Below, piece by piece: positions 10,909 through 20,463 of a DNA stretch of 35,276 bases (position 1 is its first letter; every line of letters begins with the position of its first letter). Under the pieces are notes generated by a model that saw nothing but the letters and a program-made list of their open reading frames with translations, was not told the origin of the DNA and did no database searches. Made by a program: the position numbers and the translations under genes. The DNA comes from Bacteroidetes bacterium HGW-Bacteroidetes-21 (GTDB taxonomy: Bacteria; Bacteroidota; Bacteroidia; Bacteroidales; GWA2-32-17), in contig PHDH01000011.1 of the NCBI GenBank assembly GCA_002840935.1, forward strand, positions 1-35,276, given 5' to 3'.

Positions 10909-11578
10909 TTTTCGAACAATATTAACATTTTTAGTGTTTTTCTTCTATTTAGATTCTTCAGCTCAGATAGAAAAAGAATTTCTCAATTTGCATAATAAGT
11001 ATAAGAATATTGATACACTTTCAGTATTTATGAACATGCAAGTATTTTATACAAATAATTTATCAAATACTAAATCTGATTTAGCATTGTATAAGTTAAA
11101 AAACATCTTTTTGTATAAGATAGATAAGAATCTGATACTTAGCACGCCTGAAATGGATTTGTTTATTAATAATGATTTAAAGCAAATCCATGTTACTAAT
11201 AAAACTAAGGATAAAAACAGTTCTAATCCAAATGTAAATTTTAACATTTTTGAAGTAGATTCTATATTAAAAAAATGCAAATCAATATCGGGTCCAAATA
11301 TTAATGGGTCTAGTAAAACCTACTGTATGATTTCAGATAATCTACCCATATATAATACTTGTGTGACAATTGATACTGTTACAAGTTTTTTAACTTATGT
11401 TTCGTATGATTATAAAGAAATTGTAAATTCTATTAAACGAGTCGAAATTTCTATAAAGAATTCAAATGTGATGCTTGTAAAAAACGAAATGAATATTAAC
11501 TATTATGTTCAATCTGTTTCAAAAAACAAATATATTCCAACAAAAAAATATATGCATTATGAAATTATTACTAACTAA
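10895..11578 (+). CDS. Small exported protein, possible LolA-like fold
   Basis: 227 aa; signal peptide MIQTSFRTILTFLVFFFYLDSSAQ; strand-rich body (KLKNIFLYKIDKNLILSTPEMDLFINNDLKQIHVTNK). Overlaps neighbours at both ends. The LolA-like assignment is weak. Confidence 0.6.
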   Translation: MIQTSFRTILTFLVFFFYLDSSAQIEKEFLNLHNKYKNIDTLSVFMNMQVFYTNNLSNTKSDLALYKLKNIFLYKIDKNLILSTPEMDLFINNDLKQIHVTNKTKDKNSSNPNVNFNIFEVDSILKKCKSISGPNINGSSKTYCMISDNLPIYNTCVTIDTVTSFLTYVSYDYKEIVNSIKRVEISIKNSNVMLVKNEMNINYYVQSVSKNKYIPTKKYMHYEIITN

Positions 11579-14500
11579 GTTCAGGGTAATGCAAAGGTCT
11601 TTTATTGCTGCATTTTTAACATGCTTTTTCCTGACATTATCAGGTAATCTTATATCGGGAACTTATGAACTTACAAAGTTTATTAAAAAGACACAAATAA
11701 CAAGTAACGCTACACTAAATTTAAAGGATAATGTTTATTTCCAAGAAGAAACACCAACGTCTGACGGATATATTAATAGGTCAACTTATATTCGCTTAAA
11801 GTATACTCGAGATCAACAAACTGATGTCGAAGGAAAATATTGGATATATTCAGTAGCATATACTCTCAATCCAGGAGGGCAAACCGGTATATTATTAATT
11901 AAAAAAACGCCCTCTGAAAACATATACGAAGCTGTTGCTGCAATAAACAATAATCAGGCTTCGGTAACCCTTACTATTAATAGTGTTATAGCAAGCTATA
12001 GCAGCGATGGAAGTAATTATACACAAATAACAACACCAGCTACTTCTTCTAATATTCCTGAGGACATTCAAATTGAACTTTCAATAAATACAGAAAATTA
12101 TAAACAATTTTATACAGTAAATGGCCCAGTATTCAATTTTGATTATTTAAAAAGTACAGCATATTGGACTCATTTAAAAGGTGCTGAAGAATATGATCTT
12201 GAATGGGTATTTATTGATGATAATTGCGAAGCAGCATCAAACTTCCAATATAATGAAGACCCCTTTAATTACAAAGAACCTATAAGAATATCTACTAAAA
12301 ACAATCATTATCCTGTGGTATTAAACTATCAGGAAGGTACAGTCTATTTTAGGGTTAGGGGTGTTGGAAGATACATTAATGGTGTAAATGGAGATTATAC
12401 ATACCCAAGTCAGGGGGCTTGGTCTTATACTTCGTATAATATTGCAATTGGATTTGAATTCGACAAAAACATGGTTTGTACGCAGAATTTTGCAGAAGAT
12501 GGAAAATCGAAAACAGTTGTTTCATATTTTGATGGATTATTAAATAAAAAGCAAACTTTATCATATCAAAACTCTAATGAAGTACTTGTTGCACAAACCG
12601 ACAGGTATGATTTTGAGGGAAGACCTGCTGTTGATATCTTGCCAGTACCAGTTGAAGGGAGTGGTTTTAATTATATTGATGATTTAAACCTGAATAGTAA
12701 TGGTACCGAATTATTTGATAAAAATGAATTTGATAAATCTACAGTAGAATCAATAGGAAAAGCAAATGGTGCTGGTATCTATTATTCCGACGAAAATCCA
12801 TTTGATCAGGATCTGTTTCGGTCATACATCCCCAATTGCAGTGGGTACTCGTATGTCCATAAAAAATATACCGATGATAATACAGGAAGACTTATCAGTG
12901 TATCAGGCCTTGGTCCAGATTTAAAAACAGGAACCGGTCACGAAACAAGATATTTTTATTCAAATCCGAATAAAACTGAATTGCAAAGATTATTTGGTTT
13001 GAATGTAGGTAATGTAAAACATTACAAAAAGAATTACATATTAGATCCAAACAATCAGATGACTGCTAGTTATTTAGATCAGGAAGGTAGGGTGATTGCA
13101 ACGTGCTTGGTTGGAAATAATACAGGGAATCAAATTGATGGTTATCTGCTTGATGATGTTAGCAATGATTCTAGTCTGATTAGTGTGAATGCTGACGACC
13201 AAAATGAAATAGTGAATGATAATAATAATATTATTAGTCGTAATATAATTAGCATTGTAAATGAAAAGGTCGGAAAGGAGTACACTTTTAGTTATGATAT
13301 GGGAGGTAGAGGTGTAGTAAATACGATGTACCCAATTTTTTCTTTGGGCTTCGAAGACAACGAAGAAATTCAGGATTACGCATTAGTTTCTGGAATAAAT
13401 CAGACTCAAAGTCATGCTGGAACTCAGTCGTTTGTATTAGAACAGGAAAAAGTTTTACTTAAATCTTATGTGGTAAAACCCGGAGATATTGTAAACGCAT
13501 CTGTGTTTACCAAAACTATTTCTTCTGGGCAAAGTGCCTCAATTACAATGGCTTTAATCAATCCTTCAAACAACGAGATTTTGCCTAATAATTTTTTTCA
13601 AGTAAATACATCTAATAGTAATGTATGGGTGCAATTATCAATTCCTACTTACACAGTTCCATCAACTGCAACATTCTCAGGTTATGCCTTTAATTATTAT
13701 ATACTTAATGTTTACCTTGAGGCTCCTACATCTTCAGAAGCATACTACCCAAGTTGGTATAATCCCGAATTAACATGGTTTGATGATGCAAGTATTCTGG
13801 TAGAACGTCCAGGTTTAAATTGTCCCAGTTGTCGTTACGATTTAACATTTAGGATATTTAAACCCGATGGTACAATTCTTAATGAAATTGTTAGGGACAT
13901 TAATAATTCTCTATCATCCGATTGTAGTTTAGATTATTATTTAACAAGTAATGATCAAATTAGTTTCTCACAAACTTTTAACGAAATTGGAGAGTATATT
14001 ATAGTTAAGGAACTTAAAGTTAATGCGCAATCGCTGGAAGATTTACAAGTTGAACTTATAAACTTTGGAGAAAACAATATTGATTGTCCAAACAGTAGTG
14101 CAACTGTTCAGCAAGCTATTTCAAATTTGGATTATTCAAGTTGCGAAACTACTTGCGAGGAACAATTTGAAGCTGAATGTGTCCAATGGTTTATTGATCA
14201 TAATCAGGAGTATGTTCAAAGAGATATTGATGAGTGTGTTAAAAGCAATTGCGAACAGTACATGACAAACACTATATCTACTGGGGAATGTCAGGGATTG
14301 TTGGAAAGGATGAGACAAGATGTGTCTTCTGATGGAACTCTCTACGAATCAAGTTTAAGTGATCCTGCCAGTTGGTGGAATACAGCAGACTATAGTATTA
14401 TTAATGGCACAACTTTTACAAAAAAAGATGGTACAACTTTTATTTTTTATTGTGACTTAGAACATGGTTTTGATGATGCTGAATATGTTTCTGACGAAAG

Positions 14501-17500
14501 CAATTGGGTTGATAGTTGGACTGATATTCTGGTTTTAATGCATCCTGAGTATTGCCAATATGAGAAATGTATGTTTTTGCAACCTTACAAATCATATATA
14601 CATAGATTAATGGTATCTGATATTGACGATGCTAATTACTTTTCTGATTGGTATGCCAATGATCCAATTTTTGATAATTCAGAATTGAATCTTACTGCAT
14701 ATCCTGCTTGCCAAACTTTGAGAACAAATTTTAATACTCAATTAAATAATTTTTATACCCATGTTGATGATGAAGTATACTCTTTATACGAGTTTTGTAT
14801 CAATCAAAGCACATTGAATCCAAACTTTTTGGACCCATTTGATGTGTTTCCATCATCAATGCTTACCAATATTACTGAGGATATTAGAGAATGGTCAATG
14901 TTTATTGCCATGTATTCAGGGATGAGGGATGCCTTTTTAACTGAACTTTATAATTGCATGTATGGCGTTTGCCCATATAGTAATGCTGAACATCCTTTAG
15001 TTCAAAATCCTGAAACTGTCAATGAGTTTGACACTTTTATTACTGAAAATGCGGACTATACTTGTTATGATTGCAATGTGGGTGGTTGTCCGGATTGTCC
15101 CAAATGTGTATCTAATGCGTTGTATTGGTTATCGGTAGTTAATAACAATTGTGGCACTGCTTATGATAATACCAGCGCGTTATATACTCAATTGTTTAAT
15201 TTATGCAAACAGAAATACTCATATACTAATCCTTTTGGGATGCTTTTTGAAAACGACCCAAACACTGTTTCTGCTTTAACTGCAATTATTCAAAACTATA
15301 CTTCATGCCTAAATAATTATATTGATGTTGCAGAAATGATACTTTCTGATTACAACATTGTGTTCTCTACAGATCAATACAATATTTATAATAATGTTGA
15401 ATTAAGTAGTACCAATTCCATTTTGGTAAATTCAATTCTTCATATTCCTTATAAATTAGGTCACAACGGGATAACTCATCCCGATTGTTGTGGTAGTGAT
15501 ATTTGGTATAGTAACACTGGAAAGTATTGGTGGTCGGGCGGAAATACTACCTATTTCAAACTGCTTGATGATGATGGTGTAGAAATTGATTATTCTACTC
15601 TTCAGATAAGTGATGCATTATATACAACATTCCCCATTGAACCTTTTCTTGACTTTAATTTTTATCATAATAACCAGACTAAGGTTGTTAATTTAAACGG
15701 GAATAATGTTGCATTTATTAATACAGCTATCAGATTTCCAGTCAACGAGCGCAATTCTTCGGATGTGTTTTTTGCAAACTTGTACACATATTCTGCTACT
15801 TCGGCTTGTACAAGTTATTTGGATGGTAACGAATGGAACTTATATTGTGGATATTCACAGGATCTTGGCGTAAATACAGGGATATATACTCAAGTACCAA
15901 TAGATATTGTAATGCCTGAGGGTATGGATGAATTAACTCCGTTTAGTCAATCTGATTGTATTAATGATATTATTGCCTCCCAAACCGAAAACTCTTTAGA
16001 TGAATATACGACTAACTTTAATAATTATTGTGAAAGTTATATTCAATCGCATATGGTAAATTGTTTCGAAGGCTTAGACGAAACACTTGAATATTCTTAT
16101 ATAAGTTATGAAAAAGATTATACATTATATTATTATGATCAATCCGGACATCTTGTTCAAACTGTTCCCCCTGAGGATGTTAAATCTGGGATGTTGCCGG
16201 GGCCAACTTATAGTTCTTTTCCAGTTTATTTAATGACAACACGGTATAAATATAATTCGGCTGGAAATATTATTGAGCAAAATACTCCGGATGGAGGTAA
16301 AACAGTATATATTTATAACGATAAGCAACAATTACGTTTTTCTCAAAATAGTGAACAGGAAGTTGTAATTATTGTAAATAGTGCACAGGTTAGAAAATGG
16401 ACTTATTCAAAGTACGATGCATTAAATAGGCCTATTGAAACTGGCGAAATATTGCTTTCTTATGATATAACTGTTAATAATTTTCCTATTGATGATATTA
16501 ATGATGATAGTTATCCTAATGGTATTGACTTATACGAAGTTAATAGGACGTATTATGATAATAAAGTTATTACCCCATTAGCAATTAATGCTGAAAATTT
16601 GCGTAACCGAGTTAGTTCTGTTGAATATTTTGATTATATGCCTCTGGATGGTAGTGGCACGCAGAAATGGGCAACTCACTATTCCTATGATGTTCATGGA
16701 AATGTAAAATCAATGTTGCAAGAAAATGGTTATTTAAGACATATACCCAGTCAAACATATAAGAGAATTGATTATGAATACGATTTAATTAGTGGTAATG
16801 TAAAGCAAGTAGTATATCAAAAAGGTAAATCGGATATGTTTTTGCATAAGTACTATTATGATGCTGATAATAGAATTACAAACGCCTTTACTTCTAATGA
16901 TGGGATTATATGGTCACAGGATGCCAAGTATTTCTACTATTTACATGGTCCGCTTGCACGAGTAGAAACTGGGCAGGATAAGGTTCAGGGTACCGATTAT
17001 GCCTATACTTTGAATGGATGGCTAAAAGGTATTAACTCAAACACACTTACTGCAAAAAGAGATATAGGTAATGATGGTAATACTTCGTATACCAGCCTGA
17101 ATAAATACATGGCACAGGATGTTGTATCCTATGATTTAAATTATTTTGGTGGCGACTACAATCCAATTGAATATATAGCAGCTGGTAACAGAGCTTTTGC
17201 AGATAATTCTAATTTAATATATGGAACCAATACAAATCTTTATTATCTTTACAATGGGAACATTAGTAGCATGATTACAAATATTTACGATATTAATCCT
17301 TTAAACAATTTTGAGCAAATTCCTCAAATTAACGTATATAAATACGATCAATTGAACAGGATTAAAGCTACGAAATCGTATAATTTTAGTGCTCCCGAAG
17401 ATTTTATTACATATAATTCATTTGATCAAATTTCTAACCTAAATTCGGCCAATTGGGAGACTTTTGAATACGACTTAAATGGCAATATTACTGAGCTTAA

Positions 17501-19721
17501 GAGATACAATGCATCAATGAATTTGATGGATGATTTTACTTATTCATACAATAATCCTTTAGGAAGGTTGGTAAATAACAAGCTTAATGGAGTCACCGAT
17601 AACAGCACATTTTCACCCAGCCAATTTGGCCCATATACTTATGATCATACTGGCAATTTGATAAAAGATCCATCAATTGGTGTATTACAAAGTTCTTCAA
17701 AAATTATTTGGAACTTAAACGGAAAAATTAAATCAATTCCTCGACCTAATACAAGCTTAAGTGATTTATACTTTGCATATAACACAAACGGTAACCGGGT
17801 AATGAAATTAGAGAAACCACGAGAGACAAATGGTACGTTAAAAAGTGTTAATGATTGGTTTTTTACCTATTATATTTATGATGCGCAAGGTAATGTAATG
17901 GCTACTTACGATAGAACAATAGATTATAATTCAGAATTTCAATCTACTGAAGAAAGAATATTCTTAAAGGAACATATGTTATATGGTACTTCACGTCTAG
18001 GATACGATGGCGTGACCAGTGAAATTGCATTTTCTGAATTTAAAGATGGTACATATAATTATGATCTGAATGATGGTTCGGTAGAATTAAACTATGATAT
18101 TTGGGATTACAGCGAAACAGATAATAACTCTACTCTGCGTTATCTGCCCATTAATACTTTGGTTAATGCAAATAGAAAAGTTGGGCAACGAACTTACGAG
18201 TTTAGTAACCATTTGGGAAATGTACTCACTACAGTCTCCGATTTAAAAACAGCTGTTTCTCATCCTGGCGAGCCTGATGTATTTAATTGTGGTTTTGATG
18301 GAGAAGAAACCGCATTACTTGGCAATTATAATGCTATTCCAGAGCCAGACAATGCAAGTAACAAGATTATTGCTTTGGTACCTGCTGTATCTCCCGATTT
18401 ATATGTGTTTGGACCAATTTGCAGGTTTAGAGTTTATCCAGGAGATATCGTTTCTATTGGTGTAGGAATGAGAACAAATTCTCCTGTACCTCATTCAAAT
18501 GTTGGTCACATTGTTGCAGGCCTAACAGGAGAAGATGGAAATTGGCTTTTAAATCCGGCAAACCAGCAACCATACTATAACCGAGCACCAAGTGTAAGCC
18601 AAACTCTTACAGATACATGGGTTGTGCTTATGGCTGCCAATCAATTTCAGATACCTTCGAACCTGGGGGATATTCCAATATATGCTACCTTACAGCTTAT
18701 TAACGAACAAAATTGTCTCGAAACTTATTTCGATAACCTTAATGTCTCTATAACACCTGCCAACGCGCATTCTAATTATGTTGCCGATATTACAAGTACT
18801 GCCGATTATTATGCTTTCGGTAGCCTTAAAACTGAACGTACAAATACCAAAGCCTCTTTGGGCTCATACCGCTTCGGATTTAATGGCAAAGAGAAAGATG
18901 ATGAAGTAACAGGCGTGACAGGCAGTCATTTAGACTTTGGAGCAAGAATTTATGATAGTAGGATAGGACGGTGGTTAGCAGTTGACCCGAAATTTTATAA
19001 ATATCCAAGTTTATCTAGTTATTGCTCTTTTGAAAATAGCCCTCTTGCGATAGTTGATCCCGGAGGGGATACGACAGTTTATTTTTCTCAAAAAGGAGAA
19101 TACCTCTACACATCTGTAGATGGATTACCAACTGCTATTACAATAGTTTCAGATAAAAATTTAAAAATATTCAAAGCAACTGCATTCCTAGCATATACTA
19201 AAAAACTTCAACATAATGATAACATTAATAAAGCATTTAGACGAACGGGGATAACCATTGATGTGAACTCATTAAGAAAATTTTATAATAATTCAACGAT
19301 AGTAGGAAAGAATAATTTGGATGAGAATGGAGACCCATATCCTAAAGGTTATTTTAATGAAGCTTCTGATAATTTATATTTAAATAATGGAGTAATTAAG
19401 ATAGGAAGTGGTAAAAACTCAATTATTGGGACATTGGATGAAGTTGGAAAAGGTGGTTACCCTGATAATGAAAATGGACAGGGTGAAAATGCAGGAAATG
19501 CACATACTCATGCGAATGAAGGATTGCGAGACTTTAGGGAAAGGGAGGATGGTCAATATCCAATCTTTGATTGGACTTATAGTAATCAAGATAATTCAAA
19601 TCCTGCAAAACTAAAAGTAGTTGTTGGAAGAGTTAATATACAGGTGTTTGGCAACGATATGGGTTTGATAAGAATTAATAAGAATACTTTAAAAGAAGAT
19701 AAAAATCCTTATAAAAAATGA
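11559..19721 (+). CDS. RHS-repeat polymorphic toxin with N-terminal DUF6443-like region and variable C-terminal (candidate JAMM/JAB-like) tip
   Basis: Start at ATG 11559 (MKLLLTKFRVMQRSFIAAFLTCFFLTLSGNLISGTYEL, signal peptide) overlaps the upstream stop. Many YD/RHS repeats (YKYNSAGNIIEQNTPDGGKTVYIYNDK; FEYDLNGNITELKRY) and the RHS core end YRFGFNGKEKDDEVTGVTGSHLDFGARIYDSRIGRWLAVDP followed by a different C-terminal sequence. The ORF track starts at 11505. Confidence 0.92.
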   Translation: MKLLLTKFRVMQRSFIAAFLTCFFLTLSGNLISGTYELTKFIKKTQITSNATLNLKDNVYFQEETPTSDGYINRSTYIRLKYTRDQQTDVEGKYWIYSVAYTLNPGGQTGILLIKKTPSENIYEAVAAINNNQASVTLTINSVIASYSSDGSNYTQITTPATSSNIPEDIQIELSINTENYKQFYTVNGPVFNFDYLKSTAYWTHLKGAEEYDLEWVFIDDNCEAASNFQYNEDPFNYKEPIRISTKNNHYPVVLNYQEGTVYFRVRGVGRYINGVNGDYTYPSQGAWSYTSYNIAIGFEFDKNMVCTQNFAEDGKSKTVVSYFDGLLNKKQTLSYQNSNEVLVAQTDRYDFEGRPAVDILPVPVEGSGFNYIDDLNLNSNGTELFDKNEFDKSTVESIGKANGAGIYYSDENPFDQDLFRSYIPNCSGYSYVHKKYTDDNTGRLISVSGLGPDLKTGTGHETRYFYSNPNKTELQRLFGLNVGNVKHYKKNYILDPNNQMTASYLDQEGRVIATCLVGNNTGNQIDGYLLDDVSNDSSLISVNADDQNEIVNDNNNIISRNIISIVNEKVGKEYTFSYDMGGRGVVNTMYPIFSLGFEDNEEIQDYALVSGINQTQSHAGTQSFVLEQEKVLLKSYVVKPGDIVNASVFTKTISSGQSASITMALINPSNNEILPNNFFQVNTSNSNVWVQLSIPTYTVPSTATFSGYAFNYYILNVYLEAPTSSEAYYPSWYNPELTWFDDASILVERPGLNCPSCRYDLTFRIFKPDGTILNEIVRDINNSLSSDCSLDYYLTSNDQISFSQTFNEIGEYIIVKELKVNAQSLEDLQVELINFGENNIDCPNSSATVQQAISNLDYSSCETTCEEQFEAECVQWFIDHNQEYVQRDIDECVKSNCEQYMTNTISTGECQGLLERMRQDVSSDGTLYESSLSDPASWWNTADYSIINGTTFTKKDGTTFIFYCDLEHGFDDAEYVSDESNWVDSWTDILVLMHPEYCQYEKCMFLQPYKSYIHRLMVSDIDDANYFSDWYANDPIFDNSELNLTAYPACQTLRTNFNTQLNNFYTHVDDEVYSLYEFCINQSTLNPNFLDPFDVFPSSMLTNITEDIREWSMFIAMYSGMRDAFLTELYNCMYGVCPYSNAEHPLVQNPETVNEFDTFITENADYTCYDCNVGGCPDCPKCVSNALYWLSVVNNNCGTAYDNTSALYTQLFNLCKQKYSYTNPFGMLFENDPNTVSALTAIIQNYTSCLNNYIDVAEMILSDYNIVFSTDQYNIYNNVELSSTNSILVNSILHIPYKLGHNGITHPDCCGSDIWYSNTGKYWWSGGNTTYFKLLDDDGVEIDYSTLQISDALYTTFPIEPFLDFNFYHNNQTKVVNLNGNNVAFINTAIRFPVNERNSSDVFFANLYTYSATSACTSYLDGNEWNLYCGYSQDLGVNTGIYTQVPIDIVMPEGMDELTPFSQSDCINDIIASQTENSLDEYTTNFNNYCESYIQSHMVNCFEGLDETLEYSYISYEKDYTLYYYDQSGHLVQTVPPEDVKSGMLPGPTYSSFPVYLMTTRYKYNSAGNIIEQNTPDGGKTVYIYNDKQQLRFSQNSEQEVVIIVNSAQVRKWTYSKYDALNRPIETGEILLSYDITVNNFPIDDINDDSYPNGIDLYEVNRTYYDNKVITPLAINAENLRNRVSSVEYFDYMPLDGSGTQKWATHYSYDVHGNVKSMLQENGYLRHIPSQTYKRIDYEYDLISGNVKQVVYQKGKSDMFLHKYYYDADNRITNAFTSNDGIIWSQDAKYFYYLHGPLARVETGQDKVQGTDYAYTLNGWLKGINSNTLTAKRDIGNDGNTSYTSLNKYMAQDVVSYDLNYFGGDYNPIEYIAAGNRAFADNSNLIYGTNTNLYYLYNGNISSMITNIYDINPLNNFEQIPQINVYKYDQLNRIKATKSYNFSAPEDFITYNSFDQISNLNSANWETFEYDLNGNITELKRYNASMNLMDDFTYSYNNPLGRLVNNKLNGVTDNSTFSPSQFGPYTYDHTGNLIKDPSIGVLQSSSKIIWNLNGKIKSIPRPNTSLSDLYFAYNTNGNRVMKLEKPRETNGTLKSVNDWFFTYYIYDAQGNVMATYDRTIDYNSEFQSTEERIFLKEHMLYGTSRLGYDGVTSEIAFSEFKDGTYNYDLNDGSVELNYDIWDYSETDNNSTLRYLPINTLVNANRKVGQRTYEFSNHLGNVLTTVSDLKTAVSHPGEPDVFNCGFDGEETALLGNYNAIPEPDNASNKIIALVPAVSPDLYVFGPICRFRVYPGDIVSIGVGMRTNSPVPHSNVGHIVAGLTGEDGNWLLNPANQQPYYNRAPSVSQTLTDTWVVLMAANQFQIPSNLGDIPIYATLQLINEQNCLETYFDNLNVSITPANAHSNYVADITSTADYYAFGSLKTERTNTKASLGSYRFGFNGKEKDDEVTGVTGSHLDFGARIYDSRIGRWLAVDPKFYKYPSLSSYCSFENSPLAIVDPGGDTTVYFSQKGEYLYTSVDGLPTAITIVSDKNLKIFKATAFLAYTKKLQHNDNINKAFRRTGITIDVNSLRKFYNNSTIVGKNNLDENGDPYPKGYFNEASDNLYLNNGVIKIGSGKNSIIGTLDEVGKGGYPDNENGQGENAGNAHTHANEGLRDFREREDGQYPIFDWTYSNQDNSNPAKLKVVVGRVNIQVFGNDMGLIRINKNTLKEDKNPYKK

Positions 19722-20269
19722 AACTAATTATAGTTATCTCAATTCTTGTTGCGTTTGTTTGTTCTTGTTTAAGAAATCAAAATGAAGATTACAATAAAAA
19801 ACCAATTAACCTATTATATGAAAAAAGATTAATAGAGGCAAAATGGCGGTATTATGAGTATAATTTTAATTCTAAAGGAATAAGTTGTAACCAAACATGT
19901 TTTTATGATACCTCAATTTGCTTTGTAGATGGAATGCGTGTTGACACAATGAGTATTGGGGATACTTTTGAAATAGAATTATATACTTCAATTAAAGATT
20001 CCGATATCTGTGTAACCTATGGTAATAATATTTTTTACAACATATTTGGCTATTATCCCAATTCTGATACAATAACTTATATCTGGAGTGATTCATGGGT
20101 TCCTAATCGGAAAGTGCAAAATGCTCTATCAACAAATACTAATGAGCAATATGGAGTTTATCCTTGGTATGTCCGAGAAAAAATGTTTAAAGAATTTATT
20201 ATTAAGAATGAGCCTAAACTTAACAAGTTTATAAAAGAAGAAGCAAAAAAACGAGGGTATATAAATTAA
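19718..20269 (+). CDS. Putative lipoprotein; candidate immunity protein for the RHS tip
   Basis: 183 aa; MKLIIVISILVAFVCSCLRNQNED signal with lipobox-like Cys; ATGA overlap with the stop of the RHS gene, the standard immunity-gene position. Confidence 0.6.
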   Translation: MKLIIVISILVAFVCSCLRNQNEDYNKKPINLLYEKRLIEAKWRYYEYNFNSKGISCNQTCFYDTSICFVDGMRVDTMSIGDTFEIELYTSIKDSDICVTYGNNIFYNIFGYYPNSDTITYIWSDSWVPNRKVQNALSTNTNEQYGVYPWYVREKMFKEFIIKNEPKLNKFIKEEAKKRGYIN

Positions 20270-20293
20270 TATATTATATTTCTACCCTGCTCT

Positions 20294-20316
20294 CAGCGTA
20301 GTTTGCAACTACGCTG
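20294..20316. repeat. 23-nt palindrome, copy 1
   Basis: CAGCGTAGTT-TGC-AACTACGCTG; perfect 10-bp arms. Confidence 0.9.
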
Positions 20317-20354
20317 CTCAATATTATAACCAAATATATTATTAAACCCCCTCT

Positions 20355-20377
20355 CAGCGGAGTTTGTAACTACGCTG
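20355..20377. repeat. 23-nt palindrome, copy 2
   Basis: CAGCGgAGTT-TGT-AACTACGCTG; one arm mismatch. Confidence 0.88.
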
Positions 20378-20463
20378 AAATATAAAATCACCCAAAAACA
20401 TTTCTTACAACATACCATTACGATCAAAAAAATACTAAATTTACACCCCGTTAATCCCTGATA

